64,000 nt of DNA from Komagataeibacter sp. FNDCR2 (GTDB taxonomy: Bacteria; Pseudomonadota; Alphaproteobacteria; Acetobacterales; Acetobacteraceae): contig NZ_JAIWOU010000001.1 of the NCBI RefSeq assembly GCF_021295395.1, forward strand, positions 2,237,001-2,301,000. The letters run 5' to 3'. The notes beneath the pieces were generated by a model. That model did not search any database, was not told where the DNA came from, and saw only the letters and a list, made by a program, of their open reading frames with translations. This document shows positions 1 through 9,081 of the stretch, piece by piece. Position numbers and translations under genes: made by a program. Position 1 is the stretch's first letter. Each line of letters starts with the position of its first letter.

Positions 1-2380
1 CGCCGCCATTGGTGACGGGCTGAGCATCAACGTCACCCTGCTGTTCTCGTTCGATGCGTATAAAAAGGTGCTGGAAGCCTACATCGCCGGGCTGGAGGAC
101 CGTCTGGGCCGTGGCGAAAGTGTCGCGGGCATCGCCAGCGTCGCCTCCTTCTTCGTCAGTCGCATCGACGTGAAGATCGACAAGGAAATCGACGGTCGCG
201 TCGCCGCCGGGGACAAGGAGACGCCCACCCTCAAGGCCCTGCGTGGCAAGGTGGCCATCGCCAACGCCAAGATGGCGTATGAATACTGGAAAAACGTCAC
301 CGCCAGCGCGCGGTGGAAAAAACTGGCCGATGCCGGGGCCATGCCGCAGCGCCTGCTCTGGGCCAGCACCGGCACGAAGGACAAGTCCTTCAGCGACGTG
401 CTGTACGTGGATGGGCTGATCGGCCCCGAGACGGTCAACACCATCCCCCCCGCCACCTTCGACGCCTTCCGCGACCATGGCAAGGTGGCCGAGACCCTGA
501 CGCAGGACCTGCCCGGCGCGCGCAAGGTGCTGGCGGAAGCCGAGCGTCTTGGCCTTGACCTGGCCGGTGTGACGAAAACGCTGGTGGATGAGGGCGTTGC
601 ATCCTTCGCCGATGCGTTTGACGACCTGCTGGGGTCCGTCGCGGCCAAGCAGGCGGCGTTCCTTGGCAGGAAGGTCACGTCCACCGCCCTCAGTCTGCCC
701 GCCGATCTGGACAGGGCGGTCAAGGCGGAGCAGGAGGAATGGCGCAAGGCAGGCAAGGTCCGCCGCCTGTGGCAGCACGACGCCACCCTATGGACCGGCA
801 AGGACGAGGCAAGCTGGCTGAAATGGCTGGACATTACCGATGACCAGATCGCCGCCCTGTCGAAGTTCGAGGAATTCCAGGCCGAGGTGAAGGCGCGCGG
901 CTTCCAGCATGCGCTTTTGCTGGGCATGGGCGGATCCAGCCTCGGCCCGGAAGTGTTGGCCCAGACATTCGGCAGGCATGAAGGCTTCCCGCACCTCCAT
1001 GTGCTGGACAGCACGGACCCGCAGCAGGTGCGTGCGTTCCAGGACAGGATCGATATTTCCAAGACCCTGTTCATCGTCTCGTCCAAGTCGGGCGGCACGC
1101 TGGAGCCGAACATCCTCAAGGCCTATTTCTTCGACCAGGCGAAAAAGGTGCTGGGTGACAAGGTGGGATCCCACTTCATCACCGTGACCGACCCCGGCTC
1201 CCACATGGAAGACGTGGCGAAGAAGGACGGGTTCTGGAAAATTTTCTACGGTGAAAAGCAGATCGGTGGCCGGTATTCCGTGCTGTCCGATTTCGGGCTG
1301 GTGCCCGCCGCCGTGGCGGGCCTGCCGCTGAAGCTGCTGCTCGAATCCGCGCAGCGTGGGGAAAAGTCCTGCGCCGCCTCGGTCCCGCCCGTGCAGAATC
1401 CCGGCGTGGTGCTGGGCAGTGTGCTGGGTGTCGCCGCGCGTGATTTCGGTCGCGACAAGGTGACCATCATCGCCTCCCCCGGCATTTACGACATGGGGGC
1501 GTGGCTGGAGCAGTTGCTGGCGGAATCGACGGGCAAGGACGGCAAGGGCCTGATCCCCATCGATGACGAGACGATCGGCAAGCCCGATGTGTATGGCAAG
1601 GACCGCGTCTTCGCCTATCTGCGCCTGGCCGAGGATCCCTGCCCCCGTCAGGACGCGGCCTTCGCCGCCCTGGCCGAGGCGGGCGAGCCGGTCGTGACCA
1701 TTGAACTGCATGAGCGCCGCCAGGTGCTGGAAGAGTTTTTCCGCTGGGAGTTCGCCACGGCGGTGGCCGGTTCGATCATCGGCATCAACGCCTTCAACCA
1801 GCCCGATGTCGAGGCCTCGAAGATCGAGACCAAGAAGATCACCAACGCCTATAACGAAACCGGCAGGCTGCCGCCGTACGAGCCGTTCGCCAAGGACGCG
1901 CCCTTCGCCTTCTACGCCGACCCCAAAAACGCGCAGGCGCTGGGTGCGGGCCAGACGGCGGAAGCGATCCTCAAGGCGCATTTCGCCCGCGCCGGGGCGG
2001 GTGATTACGTGGCGCTGCTGGCCTATATCGACCGTGACACGGCAACGCGCGAATGGATCCAGAAGGTCCGGCTGGACGTGCGTGATGCGCTGAAGGTCGC
2101 CACGGCCGCCGAATTCGGCCCGCGCTTCCAGCATTCGACCGGGCAGGCGTACAAGGGCGGCCCCAACACGGGCGTCTTCCTGCAGATCACCTGCGATGAT
2201 GAGGTGAACCTGCCGGTGCCGGGTGAGAAATATACCTTTGGCATCGTGAAGGAAGCCCAGGCGCGTGGCGACATGGAGGTACTGGCCGAACGCGGCCGCC
2301 GTGTGCTGCGTGTCCACATCCACGGGGACCTGAAATCAGGTCTTGAAAAACTGGGGCAGGATATCGCCCGCGCGGTCTGA
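1..2380 (+). CDS. tal-pgi: bifunctional transaldolase / phosphoglucose isomerase (5' partial)
   Basis: This protein would interconvert sedoheptulose-7-P/glyceraldehyde-3-P with erythrose-4-P/fructose-6-P, and glucose-6-P with fructose-6-P. The reading frame is open from base 2, so the start lies upstream of the window; 792 residues are visible. The first ~220 are the end of a transaldolase: SINVTLLFS at the edge and FFVSRIDVKID after it. The Schiff-base lysine of the family sits just before the visible part. The rest is a phosphoglucose isomerase with LLLGMGGSSLG near visible residue 303, SSKSGGTLEPN, and the signature GGRYSVLSDFG near 421. Such fusions are typical of acetic acid bacteria. 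A T-rich terminator follows, and gnd starts 120 bases later. The identification is secure; only the N-terminus is missing. Confidence 0.95.
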   Translation, partial: AAIGDGLSINVTLLFSFDAYKKVLEAYIAGLEDRLGRGESVAGIASVASFFVSRIDVKIDKEIDGRVAAGDKETPTLKALRGKVAIANAKMAYEYWKNVTASARWKKLADAGAMPQRLLWASTGTKDKSFSDVLYVDGLIGPETVNTIPPATFDAFRDHGKVAETLTQDLPGARKVLAEAERLGLDLAGVTKTLVDEGVASFADAFDDLLGSVAAKQAAFLGRKVTSTALSLPADLDRAVKAEQEEWRKAGKVRRLWQHDATLWTGKDEASWLKWLDITDDQIAALSKFEEFQAEVKARGFQHALLLGMGGSSLGPEVLAQTFGRHEGFPHLHVLDSTDPQQVRAFQDRIDISKTLFIVSSKSGGTLEPNILKAYFFDQAKKVLGDKVGSHFITVTDPGSHMEDVAKKDGFWKIFYGEKQIGGRYSVLSDFGLVPAAVAGLPLKLLLESAQRGEKSCAASVPPVQNPGVVLGSVLGVAARDFGRDKVTIIASPGIYDMGAWLEQLLAESTGKDGKGLIPIDDETIGKPDVYGKDRVFAYLRLAEDPCPRQDAAFAALAEAGEPVVTIELHERRQVLEEFFRWEFATAVAGSIIGINAFNQPDVEASKIETKKITNAYNETGRLPPYEPFAKDAPFAFYADPKNAQALGAGQTAEAILKAHFARAGAGDYVALLAYIDRDTATREWIQKVRLDVRDALKVATAAEFGPRFQHSTGQAYKGGPNTGVFLQITCDDEVNLPVPGEKYTFGIVKEAQARGDMEVLAERGRRVLRVHIHGDLKSGLEKLGQDIARAV

Positions 2381-2394
2381 TCCGCGGTTCCGGA

Positions 2395-2424
2395 CCCGCC
2401 TTTTCTCACGAAAAGGCGGGTTTC
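2395..2424 (+). terminator. intrinsic terminator after tal-pgi
   Basis: A perfect 10-bp stem (CCCGCCTTTT with AAAAGGCGGG) encloses a 6-base loop and is followed by TTTCTT. It lies 14 bases after the tal-pgi stop, so gnd probably has its own promoter or depends on read-through. Confidence 0.8.
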
Positions 2425-2500
2425 TTGATAGCGGTCATTGGGAAATGGCCATGAAGGCGATAGGGATACAGCCCTATCCCATCTTCAGGAGTGTTTGATT

Positions 2501-3499
2501 ATGCAAATCGGTATTGTTGGTCTTGGCAAGATGGGCGGCAACATTTCAATCCGCCTCACCCGCCATGGTCATGACGTGGTGGCCTATGATCGCGATTCCG
2601 CCGTTACCGCGAAAGTGTGCGAACAGGCCGAAGGTGGCCGGGCCACGGCGGCCACCGGGCTGAAGGACATGGTCGGCAAGCTGTCCGGCCGCAAGATCAT
2701 CTGGCTCATGCTGCCCGCGGGCGAGGTGACGGAACAGGCGGTGCAGGAACTCGGCACGCTGATGGGCCGTGGTGATATCGTGATTGACGGTGGCAATTCC
2801 TTTTACAAGGACGATATCCGCCGCGCCGCCGAACTGGTGAAAAAGGGCATTGACTACATCGATGTCGGCACGTCCGGCGGGGTGTGGGGGCTGGAACGCG
2901 GCTACTGCATGATGTACGGCGGCACCAAGGAAGCGACCGATTACATCGACCCCATCCTGTCCGCGCTCGCGCCGGGGGTGGGTGACATTCCGCGCACGCC
3001 GGGCCGTGACAAGCCGGAATTCGACCCGCGCGCCGAACAGGGCTACCTGCATTGCGGTCCCGCCGGTTCCGGCCACTTCGTGAAGATGGTCCATAACGGC
3101 ATCGAATACGGCATCATGCAGGCCTTCGCCGAAGGGTTCGACGTGATGAAGTCCAAGAACTCGACCGAACTGCCCGAAGACCAGCGTTTCGACCTGAACA
3201 TGGCCGACATTGCCGAGGTCTGGCGCCGTGGCAGCGTGGTCTCCTCGTGGCTGCTCGACCTTTCGGCCAGCGCGCTGGCGGGCAACCCCGACCTGTCCAA
3301 CTACAAGGGCGACGTGGCCGATTCCGGCGAGGGCCGCTGGACCATCGAGGCCGCGATCGAGGAAGCGGTGCCGGTGCCCGTCATTACCGCGTCGCTGTTC
3401 ACGCGCTTCCGTTCGCGCACGGGCAACAACTATGCCGAGAAGATGCTGTCGGCCATGCGATTCGGCTTTGGCGGTCATATCGAAGGCACGAATAACTGA
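2501..3499 (+). CDS. gnd: 6-phosphogluconate dehydrogenase, decarboxylating (short form)
   Basis: The enzyme oxidises 6-phosphogluconate to ribulose-5-P and CO2 in the pentose-phosphate pathway. The start chosen is the ATG with CAGGAG nine bases upstream; an in-frame ATG 63 bases earlier lacks a good site. At 332 residues it belongs to the short 6PGDH class (E. coli Gnd is about 470). The N-terminus has the dinucleotide fold, [10 protein letters not shown], and the second strand ends in AYDRD; an acidic residue there is more usual for NAD than NADP use (inference). The catalytic segment [16 protein letters not shown] lies near residue 190. It sits between tal-pgi and zwf, the expected pathway context. 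Confidence 0.95.
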   Translation: MQIGIVGLGKMGGNISIRLTRHGHDVVAYDRDSAVTAKVCEQAEGGRATAATGLKDMVGKLSGRKIIWLMLPAGEVTEQAVQELGTLMGRGDIVIDGGNSFYKDDIRRAAELVKKGIDYIDVGTSGGVWGLERGYCMMYGGTKEATDYIDPILSALAPGVGDIPRTPGRDKPEFDPRAEQGYLHCGPAGSGHFVKMVHNGIEYGIMQAFAEGFDVMKSKNSTELPEDQRFDLNMADIAEVWRRGSVVSSWLLDLSASALAGNPDLSNYKGDVADSGEGRWTIEAAIEEAVPVPVITASLFTRFRSRTGNNYAEKMLSAMRFGFGGHIEGTNN

Positions 3500-3504
3500 C
3501 CCGA

Positions 3505-3547
3505 CACCCGGTCGGTAACTGACTGGGTCGCCCGGGTGCTAGTTTTT
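3505..3547 (+). terminator. probable intrinsic terminator after gnd
   Basis: A 7-bp stem, CACCCGG with CCGGGTG, encloses about 20 bases and is followed by CTAGTTTTT, five bases after the gnd stop. The loop is long for a classical terminator. Confidence 0.55.
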
Positions 3548-3649
3548 CCGCCTCCGGCTGCTTCCAAAAAAGACAGCACATGAATGACTGCGCGCGGAAC
3601 AGCCGGAGGGGGAATACAGGCGAAAAACAGTTCAGGAACAGTAGCAGAC

Positions 3650-5179
3650 ATGGAAAATATTATCGCCTCGGCAGTATCGCAGGTAGGGGATGCCGGCCAT
3701 GAAAGCGCGCCCCGGCGCTGCCCGCCGGGATCGTTTGTCATTTTTGGCGGGGGCGGGGATCTGACGCATCGCCTCCTGCTTCCCGCCATCTACAACCTTG
3801 CCTGCGCCGGACTGCTGGATGATGGCTTCAATGTCGTTGCCGTTGACCGTGCGGACCTGACCGATGCGCAGTTGCGCCAGAGCATGTATGTGGCGCTGGA
3901 AAATTTCGTCGCCCGTCGCGGGGCCGAGGCCGTGGCCCTGCGCACGGACATATGGGACTGGCTCGCGCCGCGTATCCGCTACGTGCGCGGCGATTTCGAG
4001 ACCGGGCAGACCTATCAGGACATTTCCGGCATCGTGGGGGAGCGGAACTGCATTTTCTACCTCGCCGTGGCCGCCCGTTTCTTCGGCCCCATCGTGGACC
4101 GGCTGGGCGAGGCCGGCCTTGTGCGCGAGGGACGCAATTCCTTCCGCCGGGTGATCGTGGAAAAGCCCTTCGGCCATGACCTGCCTTCGGCCATAGCGCT
4201 CAATACCCGGTTGCTGAACACGCTGACGGAACAGCAGATTTACCGGATCGACCATTATCTGGGCAAGGAGACGGTCCAGAACATCCTCGCCCTGCGTTTT
4301 TCCAACGGGTTTTTCGAGCCGTTGTGGAACCGCCAGAACATAGACCACGTCCAGATCACCGCCGCCGAGACGGTGGGCGTGGAACAGCGCGCCAAATTCT
4401 ACGAAGGCACGGGCGCCGTGCGCGACATGGTGCCCAATCACGTCATGCAGCTTCTGGCCATGACGGCGATGGAAGCCCCCATTTCCTTCGATGCCGACGC
4501 CGTGCGCAATGAAAAGACGAAGGTGCTGGACGCCATTCACACCCTGTCACCCGATGACGTGGTGCGCGGGCAGTACGCCGCGGGCACAGTGGGCGACGTG
4601 GCGGTGCCGGGGTACCGGGAGGAACCGGGCGTTGATCCCCATTCCCTGACCGAGACCTACGTGGCCATGAAGTTCCAGATCGACAACTGGCGCTGGGCTG
4701 GCGTGCCGTTCTACGTGCGCACGGGCAAGCGGCTGGCCGCACGCAAGACCGAAATCGCGATTCACTTCAAGTCGGCGCCCTACGCGCTGTTCCGTGATAC
4801 GCCGGTGGACCGTCTCGCCCCCAACATCATGGTCATGCACATCCAGCCCACCGAAGGGGTGACCATGCAGTTCTCGGCCAAGATCCCCGGCCCCGCCGTG
4901 CGGCTTGGCGGCGTGCGCATGAAGTTCGATTACGCCGAATGGTTCAGCGAAGGCCCCAGCACCGGATATGAAACCCTGATCTATGACTGCATGATCGGGG
5001 ATGCGACGCTGTTCCAGCGCGCGGACAATATCGAGGCCGGATGGCGGGCCGTGCAGCCGGTTCTGGACTGGGGGCAGGACAGCCAGACGCTCGCCCTCTA
5101 CACCGCGGGCAGCGAAGGGCCGAAGGCCGCCGACGCCCTGCTGGCGCGTGACCACCGGCACTGGCTGAAAATTGGATAA
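3650..5179 (+). CDS. zwf: glucose-6-phosphate 1-dehydrogenase
   Basis: It catalyses the first step of the oxidative pentose-phosphate pathway, glucose-6-P to 6-phosphogluconolactone. At 509 residues it has the usual length. The N-terminal nucleotide-binding fingerprint reads FGGGGDLTHR (GASGDL is more common), and the active-site signature DHYLGKE is at residues 201-207, with the conserved RIDHYLGKE context. VEKPFGHDLPSA and FYVRTGKRL further support the family. The start is the ATG giving MENIIAS; an ATG 66 bases upstream is in frame but adds a low-complexity extension. The next gene begins four bases after the stop, so these are probably co-transcribed. Confidence 0.95.
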   Translation: MENIIASAVSQVGDAGHESAPRRCPPGSFVIFGGGGDLTHRLLLPAIYNLACAGLLDDGFNVVAVDRADLTDAQLRQSMYVALENFVARRGAEAVALRTDIWDWLAPRIRYVRGDFETGQTYQDISGIVGERNCIFYLAVAARFFGPIVDRLGEAGLVREGRNSFRRVIVEKPFGHDLPSAIALNTRLLNTLTEQQIYRIDHYLGKETVQNILALRFSNGFFEPLWNRQNIDHVQITAAETVGVEQRAKFYEGTGAVRDMVPNHVMQLLAMTAMEAPISFDADAVRNEKTKVLDAIHTLSPDDVVRGQYAAGTVGDVAVPGYREEPGVDPHSLTETYVAMKFQIDNWRWAGVPFYVRTGKRLAARKTEIAIHFKSAPYALFRDTPVDRLAPNIMVMHIQPTEGVTMQFSAKIPGPAVRLGGVRMKFDYAEWFSEGPSTGYETLIYDCMIGDATLFQRADNIEAGWRAVQPVLDWGQDSQTLALYTAGSEGPKAADALLARDHRHWLKIG

Positions 5180-5183
5180 TCAT

Positions 5184-6011
5184 ATGTCCCCGTCCGTTTC
5201 CCCCCCAGGCGACGTGCGTCTGGTCGTGTCCGACATCGACGGCACCCTCATCACCCCCGAGCGCGTGATCACACCGGCCGCCCACCGGGCCGCCGATGAC
5301 CTGGAACGCGCCGGGATCCGGCTGAGCCTTGTCAGCAGCCGCGCGCCGCGCGGGATGATGCAGTATGTCCGGGCGCTGCGCATCAGCACCCCCATCGCGG
5401 GGCTGAATGGCGGGCTGATCTGTGATGCCGACGGCACGATACGCGAACGGCTGTCACTCGCCCCCGATGCCGTGCACAGGGCGGTGGAATTCCTGATCGC
5501 CAACAATGTCGAGCCCTGGCTGTTCATCGGCCATGACTGGCTGGTGCGGCAGATGGATACGCCACAGGTCCATCATGAACGCGAGGTGGTGCAGACCACG
5601 CCGGTGCAGGTGGCGGATTTTGCCGGGCATTACCACGATGTCGGCAAGATCATGGGCGTCTCGTCCGATAGCGCGCACCTGCCGGTGGTGGAGCGTGAAC
5701 TGGCGGCCCTGCTGGGGGGGGAGGCCAGTGTGCATCGCTCCTCGCCCATCTATCTGGATATTACGCATCCCCGCGCGAACAAGGGCTATGCGGCGAAAGA
5801 GCTGGCGCGCCTGCTGGATGTCAGCATCCATGAGACGGCCTGCATAGGGGATATGAACAACGACATTCCCATGCTGAAGGAAGCCGGTGTCAGTATAGCC
5901 ATGGGCAATGCACCACAGAATGTGAAGGCCCAGGCCCGTTACGTGACAAGACCCAACACACAGGACGGATGGGCGCATGCAATGGAAAGTTTTGTACTGT
6001 CCCGCGCATGA
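5184..6011 (+). CDS. Cof-type HAD-IIB phosphatase, copy 1
   Basis: This is a cytoplasmic sugar-phosphate phosphatase of the Cof/YbiV type, 275 residues. HAD motif I reads SDIDGTLI near the N-terminus, the conserved lysine lies in the ANKGYAAKEL segment, and motif IV is GDMNNDIPML. The long insert between motifs II and III is the C2 cap of this subfamily. It starts four bases after zwf and is followed by a second gene of the same family, sharing phrases such as PIAGLNGG / PIAGFNGG and SIAMGNA / SIAMGQA, so the pair looks like a tandem duplication. The substrate cannot be read from sequence; context suggests a hexose, pentose or gluconate phosphate. Confidence 0.85.
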   Translation: MSPSVSPPGDVRLVVSDIDGTLITPERVITPAAHRAADDLERAGIRLSLVSSRAPRGMMQYVRALRISTPIAGLNGGLICDADGTIRERLSLAPDAVHRAVEFLIANNVEPWLFIGHDWLVRQMDTPQVHHEREVVQTTPVQVADFAGHYHDVGKIMGVSSDSAHLPVVERELAALLGGEASVHRSSPIYLDITHPRANKGYAAKELARLLDVSIHETACIGDMNNDIPMLKEAGVSIAMGNAPQNVKAQARYVTRPNTQDGWAHAMESFVLSRA

Positions 6012-6041
6012 TCGCGCGGCACACAAGGGAGACGAGTGAAC

Positions 6042-6872
6042 ATGCCTCAGGACGCAGCTAAACCATCCGCCAGCCAGATCAGGCTTGTACTGGCGGATGT
6101 GGATGGCACCCTGGTCACGAAAGACAAGATCCTGACCCCGCGCGCGATCCGCGCCGTGGCGCGCCTGCGTGAGCGCGGTATCCTGTTCACCATCACCAGC
6201 GGCCGCCCGCCCAAGGGCATGAAGATGGTCATCGACCCGCTTGAAATTTCCGAGCCGATCGCAGGCTTCAATGGCGGCATGATGGTCAGGCCCGACTTTA
6301 CCGTGATCGAGGCGCGGACCCTGCCCGCCGATACGGCGCGCCGGGTCATCGGTATCATCCGCGACCACAAGGCGGACCCGTGGGTCTATAACGGCAATGA
6401 CTGGATCGTCTCGAACAGCGAGGCCCCGCATGTCGCGCGCGAACAGTGGACCGTGAAATTCCCGCCCGTGGTGGGGAAGGTGGACGAAAAGCTGGACCAG
6501 GTGGTCAAGATTACCGGGGTGAGCGACGACCTTGCGCTGATGAAGCGCCTTGAGCATGACCTCCAGCAGGCGCTGGGCGATACGGCCTCCGCCGCCCTGT
6601 CGCAGCCCTATTACGTGGATGTGACCAACCGCGACGCGAACAAGGGCGGCGTGGTGATGACGCTCGAACGCCTGCTGGGCATCCCCGCCGCGCAGATGGT
6701 CACGCTGGGCGACCAGCCCAATGACGTGCTGATGTTCCGCAAGAGCGGCATGTCCATCGCCATGGGGCAGGCCAGCGCGGAGGTGCAGGCACAGGCGACC
6801 CATGTCTCGACATCGTGCGAGGAGGAAGGGTTCGCCAACGGGATCGAGAAATACGTGCTGGGAGATGCATGA
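6042..6872 (+). CDS. Cof-type HAD-IIB phosphatase, copy 2
   Basis: Paralogue of the gene just upstream, 276 residues. Motif I is ADVDGTLVTKDK, the conserved lysine is in DANKGGVV, and motif IV is GDQPNDVLMF, so the catalytic residues are intact. A purine-rich AAGGGAGACGAG precedes both a GTG (6036) and this ATG; either start is possible. Only 30 bases separate it from the first HAD gene, and pgl follows directly, so it is inside the pentose-phosphate operon. One possible role is control of a sugar-phosphate pool or removal of a misphosphorylated side product. That is inference. Confidence 0.85.
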   Translation: MPQDAAKPSASQIRLVLADVDGTLVTKDKILTPRAIRAVARLRERGILFTITSGRPPKGMKMVIDPLEISEPIAGFNGGMMVRPDFTVIEARTLPADTARRVIGIIRDHKADPWVYNGNDWIVSNSEAPHVAREQWTVKFPPVVGKVDEKLDQVVKITGVSDDLALMKRLEHDLQQALGDTASAALSQPYYVDVTNRDANKGGVVMTLERLLGIPAAQMVTLGDQPNDVLMFRKSGMSIAMGQASAEVQAQATHVSTSCEEEGFANGIEKYVLGDA

Positions 6873-6873
6873 C

Positions 6874-7614
6874 ATGACAGGCGGACATGACGTGAAGACG
6901 GGGGCGATGGTGGTCCTGCCGGATGGGGAAGCCATCGCGCAGCACATGGCGAAATGGCTGACCGGACAGGCGCTGGCCAAACAGGACGGCCCGTTCGTGC
7001 TGGCGCTGTCGGGGGGCTCCACGCCCAAGCGGCTGTACCAGATTCTGGCCTCGGCCGACTATCGCGACCGCTTCCCGTGGGCGCGCACGCAGTTCTTTTT
7101 TGGCGATGAACGCTTCGTGCCGCCGGGCGATGCGGCCAGCAACTACCACATGGTCGAGACCGAGATGCTGGCCCATGTGCCGGTGCCGGCGCAGAATGTG
7201 CATCCCATGCCCACCTCGGGCGACCCGGCGCAGGCGGCGGCCCGCTACCAGGCGGAACTGGAAAAGGTCTATGGTGGTACCACGCTGGAAGCCGGGCGGC
7301 CGCTGTTTGACGTGGTGATGCTGGGCCTGGGCGATAACGGGCATACCGCCTCGCTCTTCCCGCGCCAGCCGGTGCTGGAGGAACGCAGGCTGTGGGTCTC
7401 GACCTGCGTGCCCGACGATGCGCCGCATACGCGCCTGACCCTGACCTACCCCGCCATCCATTCCAGCCGCCATGTGGTGTTCATGCTGGCCGGGGCGGGC
7501 AAGCGCGCCGCGTTCGCGAAGGTGCGCGCGGGCGACCCGACGGAACCTGCCAGCCATATCACCACCGAGGGTGAACTCATCTGGCTTATGGACACGGCGG
7601 CGGCGGGGCAATAA
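6874..7614 (+). CDS. pgl: 6-phosphogluconolactonase
   Basis: It hydrolyses 6-phosphogluconolactone to 6-phosphogluconate, the step between zwf and gnd. The 246-residue protein belongs to the DevB/SOL family: ALSGGSTPKRLYQIL, FFGDERFVPP with the SNYHM segment, and the C-terminal GLGDNGHTASLFP. The chosen ATG is nine bases after GGGAG and starts one base beyond the HAD copy 2 stop; an earlier in-frame ATG at 6865 has no room for a binding site. Tight packing implies translation from the same message as the HAD genes. Confidence 0.93.
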   Translation: MTGGHDVKTGAMVVLPDGEAIAQHMAKWLTGQALAKQDGPFVLALSGGSTPKRLYQILASADYRDRFPWARTQFFFGDERFVPPGDAASNYHMVETEMLAHVPVPAQNVHPMPTSGDPAQAAARYQAELEKVYGGTTLEAGRPLFDVVMLGLGDNGHTASLFPRQPVLEERRLWVSTCVPDDAPHTRLTLTYPAIHSSRHVVFMLAGAGKRAAFAKVRAGDPTEPASHITTEGELIWLMDTAAAGQ

Positions 7615-7619
7615 ATGCG

Positions 7620-7696
7620 TGATGCGCCGCACGGGCGGTGATACGCATCAGGACAAATAAGAAAAGACGGGACACCCGAAAAAAGGAAATGTCCCG
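7620..7696 (+). promoter_or_regulatory. two inverted repeats in the pgl-rpiA leader
   Basis: The 100-base gap before rpiA contains TGATGCG...CGCATCA (7620-7650, inner CCG/CGG pairing possible) and CGGGACA...TGTCCCG (7668-7696), the second ending just before the rpiA ribosome site AGGAG. They could be weak stem-loops affecting rpiA translation or transcript processing; neither has a T-run. Confidence 0.3.
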
Positions 7697-7714
7697 CAGG
7701 AGAGGAAACAGCGC

Positions 7715-8419
7715 ATGTCCACGCATAATGCGGACCCGAGGGCGGAACTGAAGCGGCAGGCGGCGATCGAGGCCGCCGACATGGTCAAGGAAGGCATGGT
7801 GGTCGGCCTGGGTTCGGGCACCACATCCGCCTTCATGATCGAGGAACTGGGTCGTCGCTGGGCGGATGGCCTGCGGTTCTGCGCCATCCCCACCTCGGAA
7901 CATTCGGCCGAGCAGGCGCGTTCACACGGGATCAAGCTGGTCACGTTCGCCACCCATCCTGAAATCGACATCGACATCGATGGCGCGGATGAGGTCGAAC
8001 GCAGCACCCTCAACCTGATCAAGGGGCTGGGGGGCGCATTGTTCAGGGAGAAGATCGTGGCCGCGGCATCGCGCCGGTTCGTGATTGTGGTGGACGACAG
8101 CAAGCTGGTGGACCGTCTGGGCGGGCGCGTGCCCGTGCCGGTGGAGGTCGCATCCTTTGGCTGGACCAGTACCGCCCGCCATCTTGAAGCCCTTGGCGCG
8201 CGGGTGACGCAGCGGCTCGACCGCAGCGGCAACGTATTCGTGACCGATGGCGGCAACATGATCCTGGACTGTCATTTTGGTGAAATCGCGGATTCGGAAA
8301 AGCTCCAGCTCCAGCTTGACCGGGTCGTGGGCGTGATCGAGACCGGGCTGTTCATCGGCCGCACGTCGGAAGTGATCGTGGCCACGGCGGGCGGCCTGCA
8401 AAGGCTGCGTGCGTCATGA
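7715..8419 (+). CDS. rpiA: ribose-5-phosphate isomerase A
   Basis: The enzyme interconverts ribulose-5-P and ribose-5-P. It is 234 residues long, typical for RpiA. Visible signatures are VGLGSGTTSAFMIEELG (phosphate-binding loop), IDIDGADEVE with the catalytic acid, and KGLGGALFREK with the conserved lysine. GCAGGAGAGG lies about 12 bases before the ATG. The last codon overlaps the gluconokinase start in an ATGA, so gntK is translationally coupled. The position after pgl and gnd completes the oxidative pentose-phosphate branch. Confidence 0.95.
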   Translation: MSTHNADPRAELKRQAAIEAADMVKEGMVVGLGSGTTSAFMIEELGRRWADGLRFCAIPTSEHSAEQARSHGIKLVTFATHPEIDIDIDGADEVERSTLNLIKGLGGALFREKIVAAASRRFVIVVDDSKLVDRLGGRVPVPVEVASFGWTSTARHLEALGARVTQRLDRSGNVFVTDGGNMILDCHFGEIADSEKLQLQLDRVVGVIETGLFIGRTSEVIVATAGGLQRLRAS

Positions 8420-8982
8420 CCGGGCGGGAGCTGAGCGATCAGGGCGTCGCGCCACGGGTTGTCGTGATCATGGGCGTGTCGGGCTGCGGCAAGACCACGC
8501 TGGCGGAAGGGCTGCATAACCTGCTGGGCTGGCCCTATCAGGAAGGCGACCTGCTGCACCCCGCGGCCAATGTGGCGAAAATGTCCGCCGGCATTCCCCT
8601 GACCGATGCCGACCGCAAGCCATGGCTCGCGGCGTGCCATGCATGGCTGCTGGAGCGCGTGGCGTCGGGGCAGGGCGGTATCCTGACCTGTTCGGCGCTC
8701 AAGCGGTCCTATCGTGACATGCTGCGCGCCGATGGGGCTGGCAGCATCGTATTCGTCTACCTGAAAATACCCGAAGATACGCTGTACGACCGGCTCAAGC
8801 GGCGGCGGGGGCACTATATGCCCGCAAGCCTGCTGCCCAGCCAGCTTGCCACGCTTGAACCGCCCACGCCGGACGAGCATCCGATCGTCGTGCACCTGGA
8901 AGCCACGCCCGCCGAACTCATTGCCGAGACGCTTGGCCTGCTGAAGCAGAAATTTCCCGAACACGACCCTGCCGGAAACTGA
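8416..8982 (+). CDS. gntK: gluconokinase
   Basis: It phosphorylates gluconate to 6-phosphogluconate, the entry point for gluconate in acetic acid bacteria, which make gluconate in the periplasm. The 188-residue protein has a Walker A loop GVSGCGKTT near residue 20, the substrate region EGDLLHPAANVAKM, and CSALKRSYRDMLR, all typical of GntK. It overlaps rpiA by four bases. Its product feeds gnd, so its place in this operon makes metabolic sense. Confidence 0.93.
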   Translation: MTGRELSDQGVAPRVVVIMGVSGCGKTTLAEGLHNLLGWPYQEGDLLHPAANVAKMSAGIPLTDADRKPWLAACHAWLLERVASGQGGILTCSALKRSYRDMLRADGAGSIVFVYLKIPEDTLYDRLKRRRGHYMPASLLPSQLATLEPPTPDEHPIVVHLEATPAELIAETLGLLKQKFPEHDPAGN

Positions 8983-9081
8983 CATGCTGGCGGTTCTGGT
9001 CCGGTCAGGCTCCAAGGCCGGGCGTTCGGAAACAGGGAATGTAACCTCATGCAGTCATCCACCATCCGGTCCCGAGGATAA

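Noticed and set aside
788-2323. 511-codon open frame antisense to tal-pgi
   Set aside because: It lies within a well-identified gene and its composition is that of a reversed coding sequence.
5454-7028. Long open frame antisense to the HAD and pgl genes (524 codons)
   Set aside because: It mirrors two or three genes with clear motifs; the translation is His/Arg/Gly-rich shadow sequence without domains, typical of antisense frames in G+C-rich DNA.
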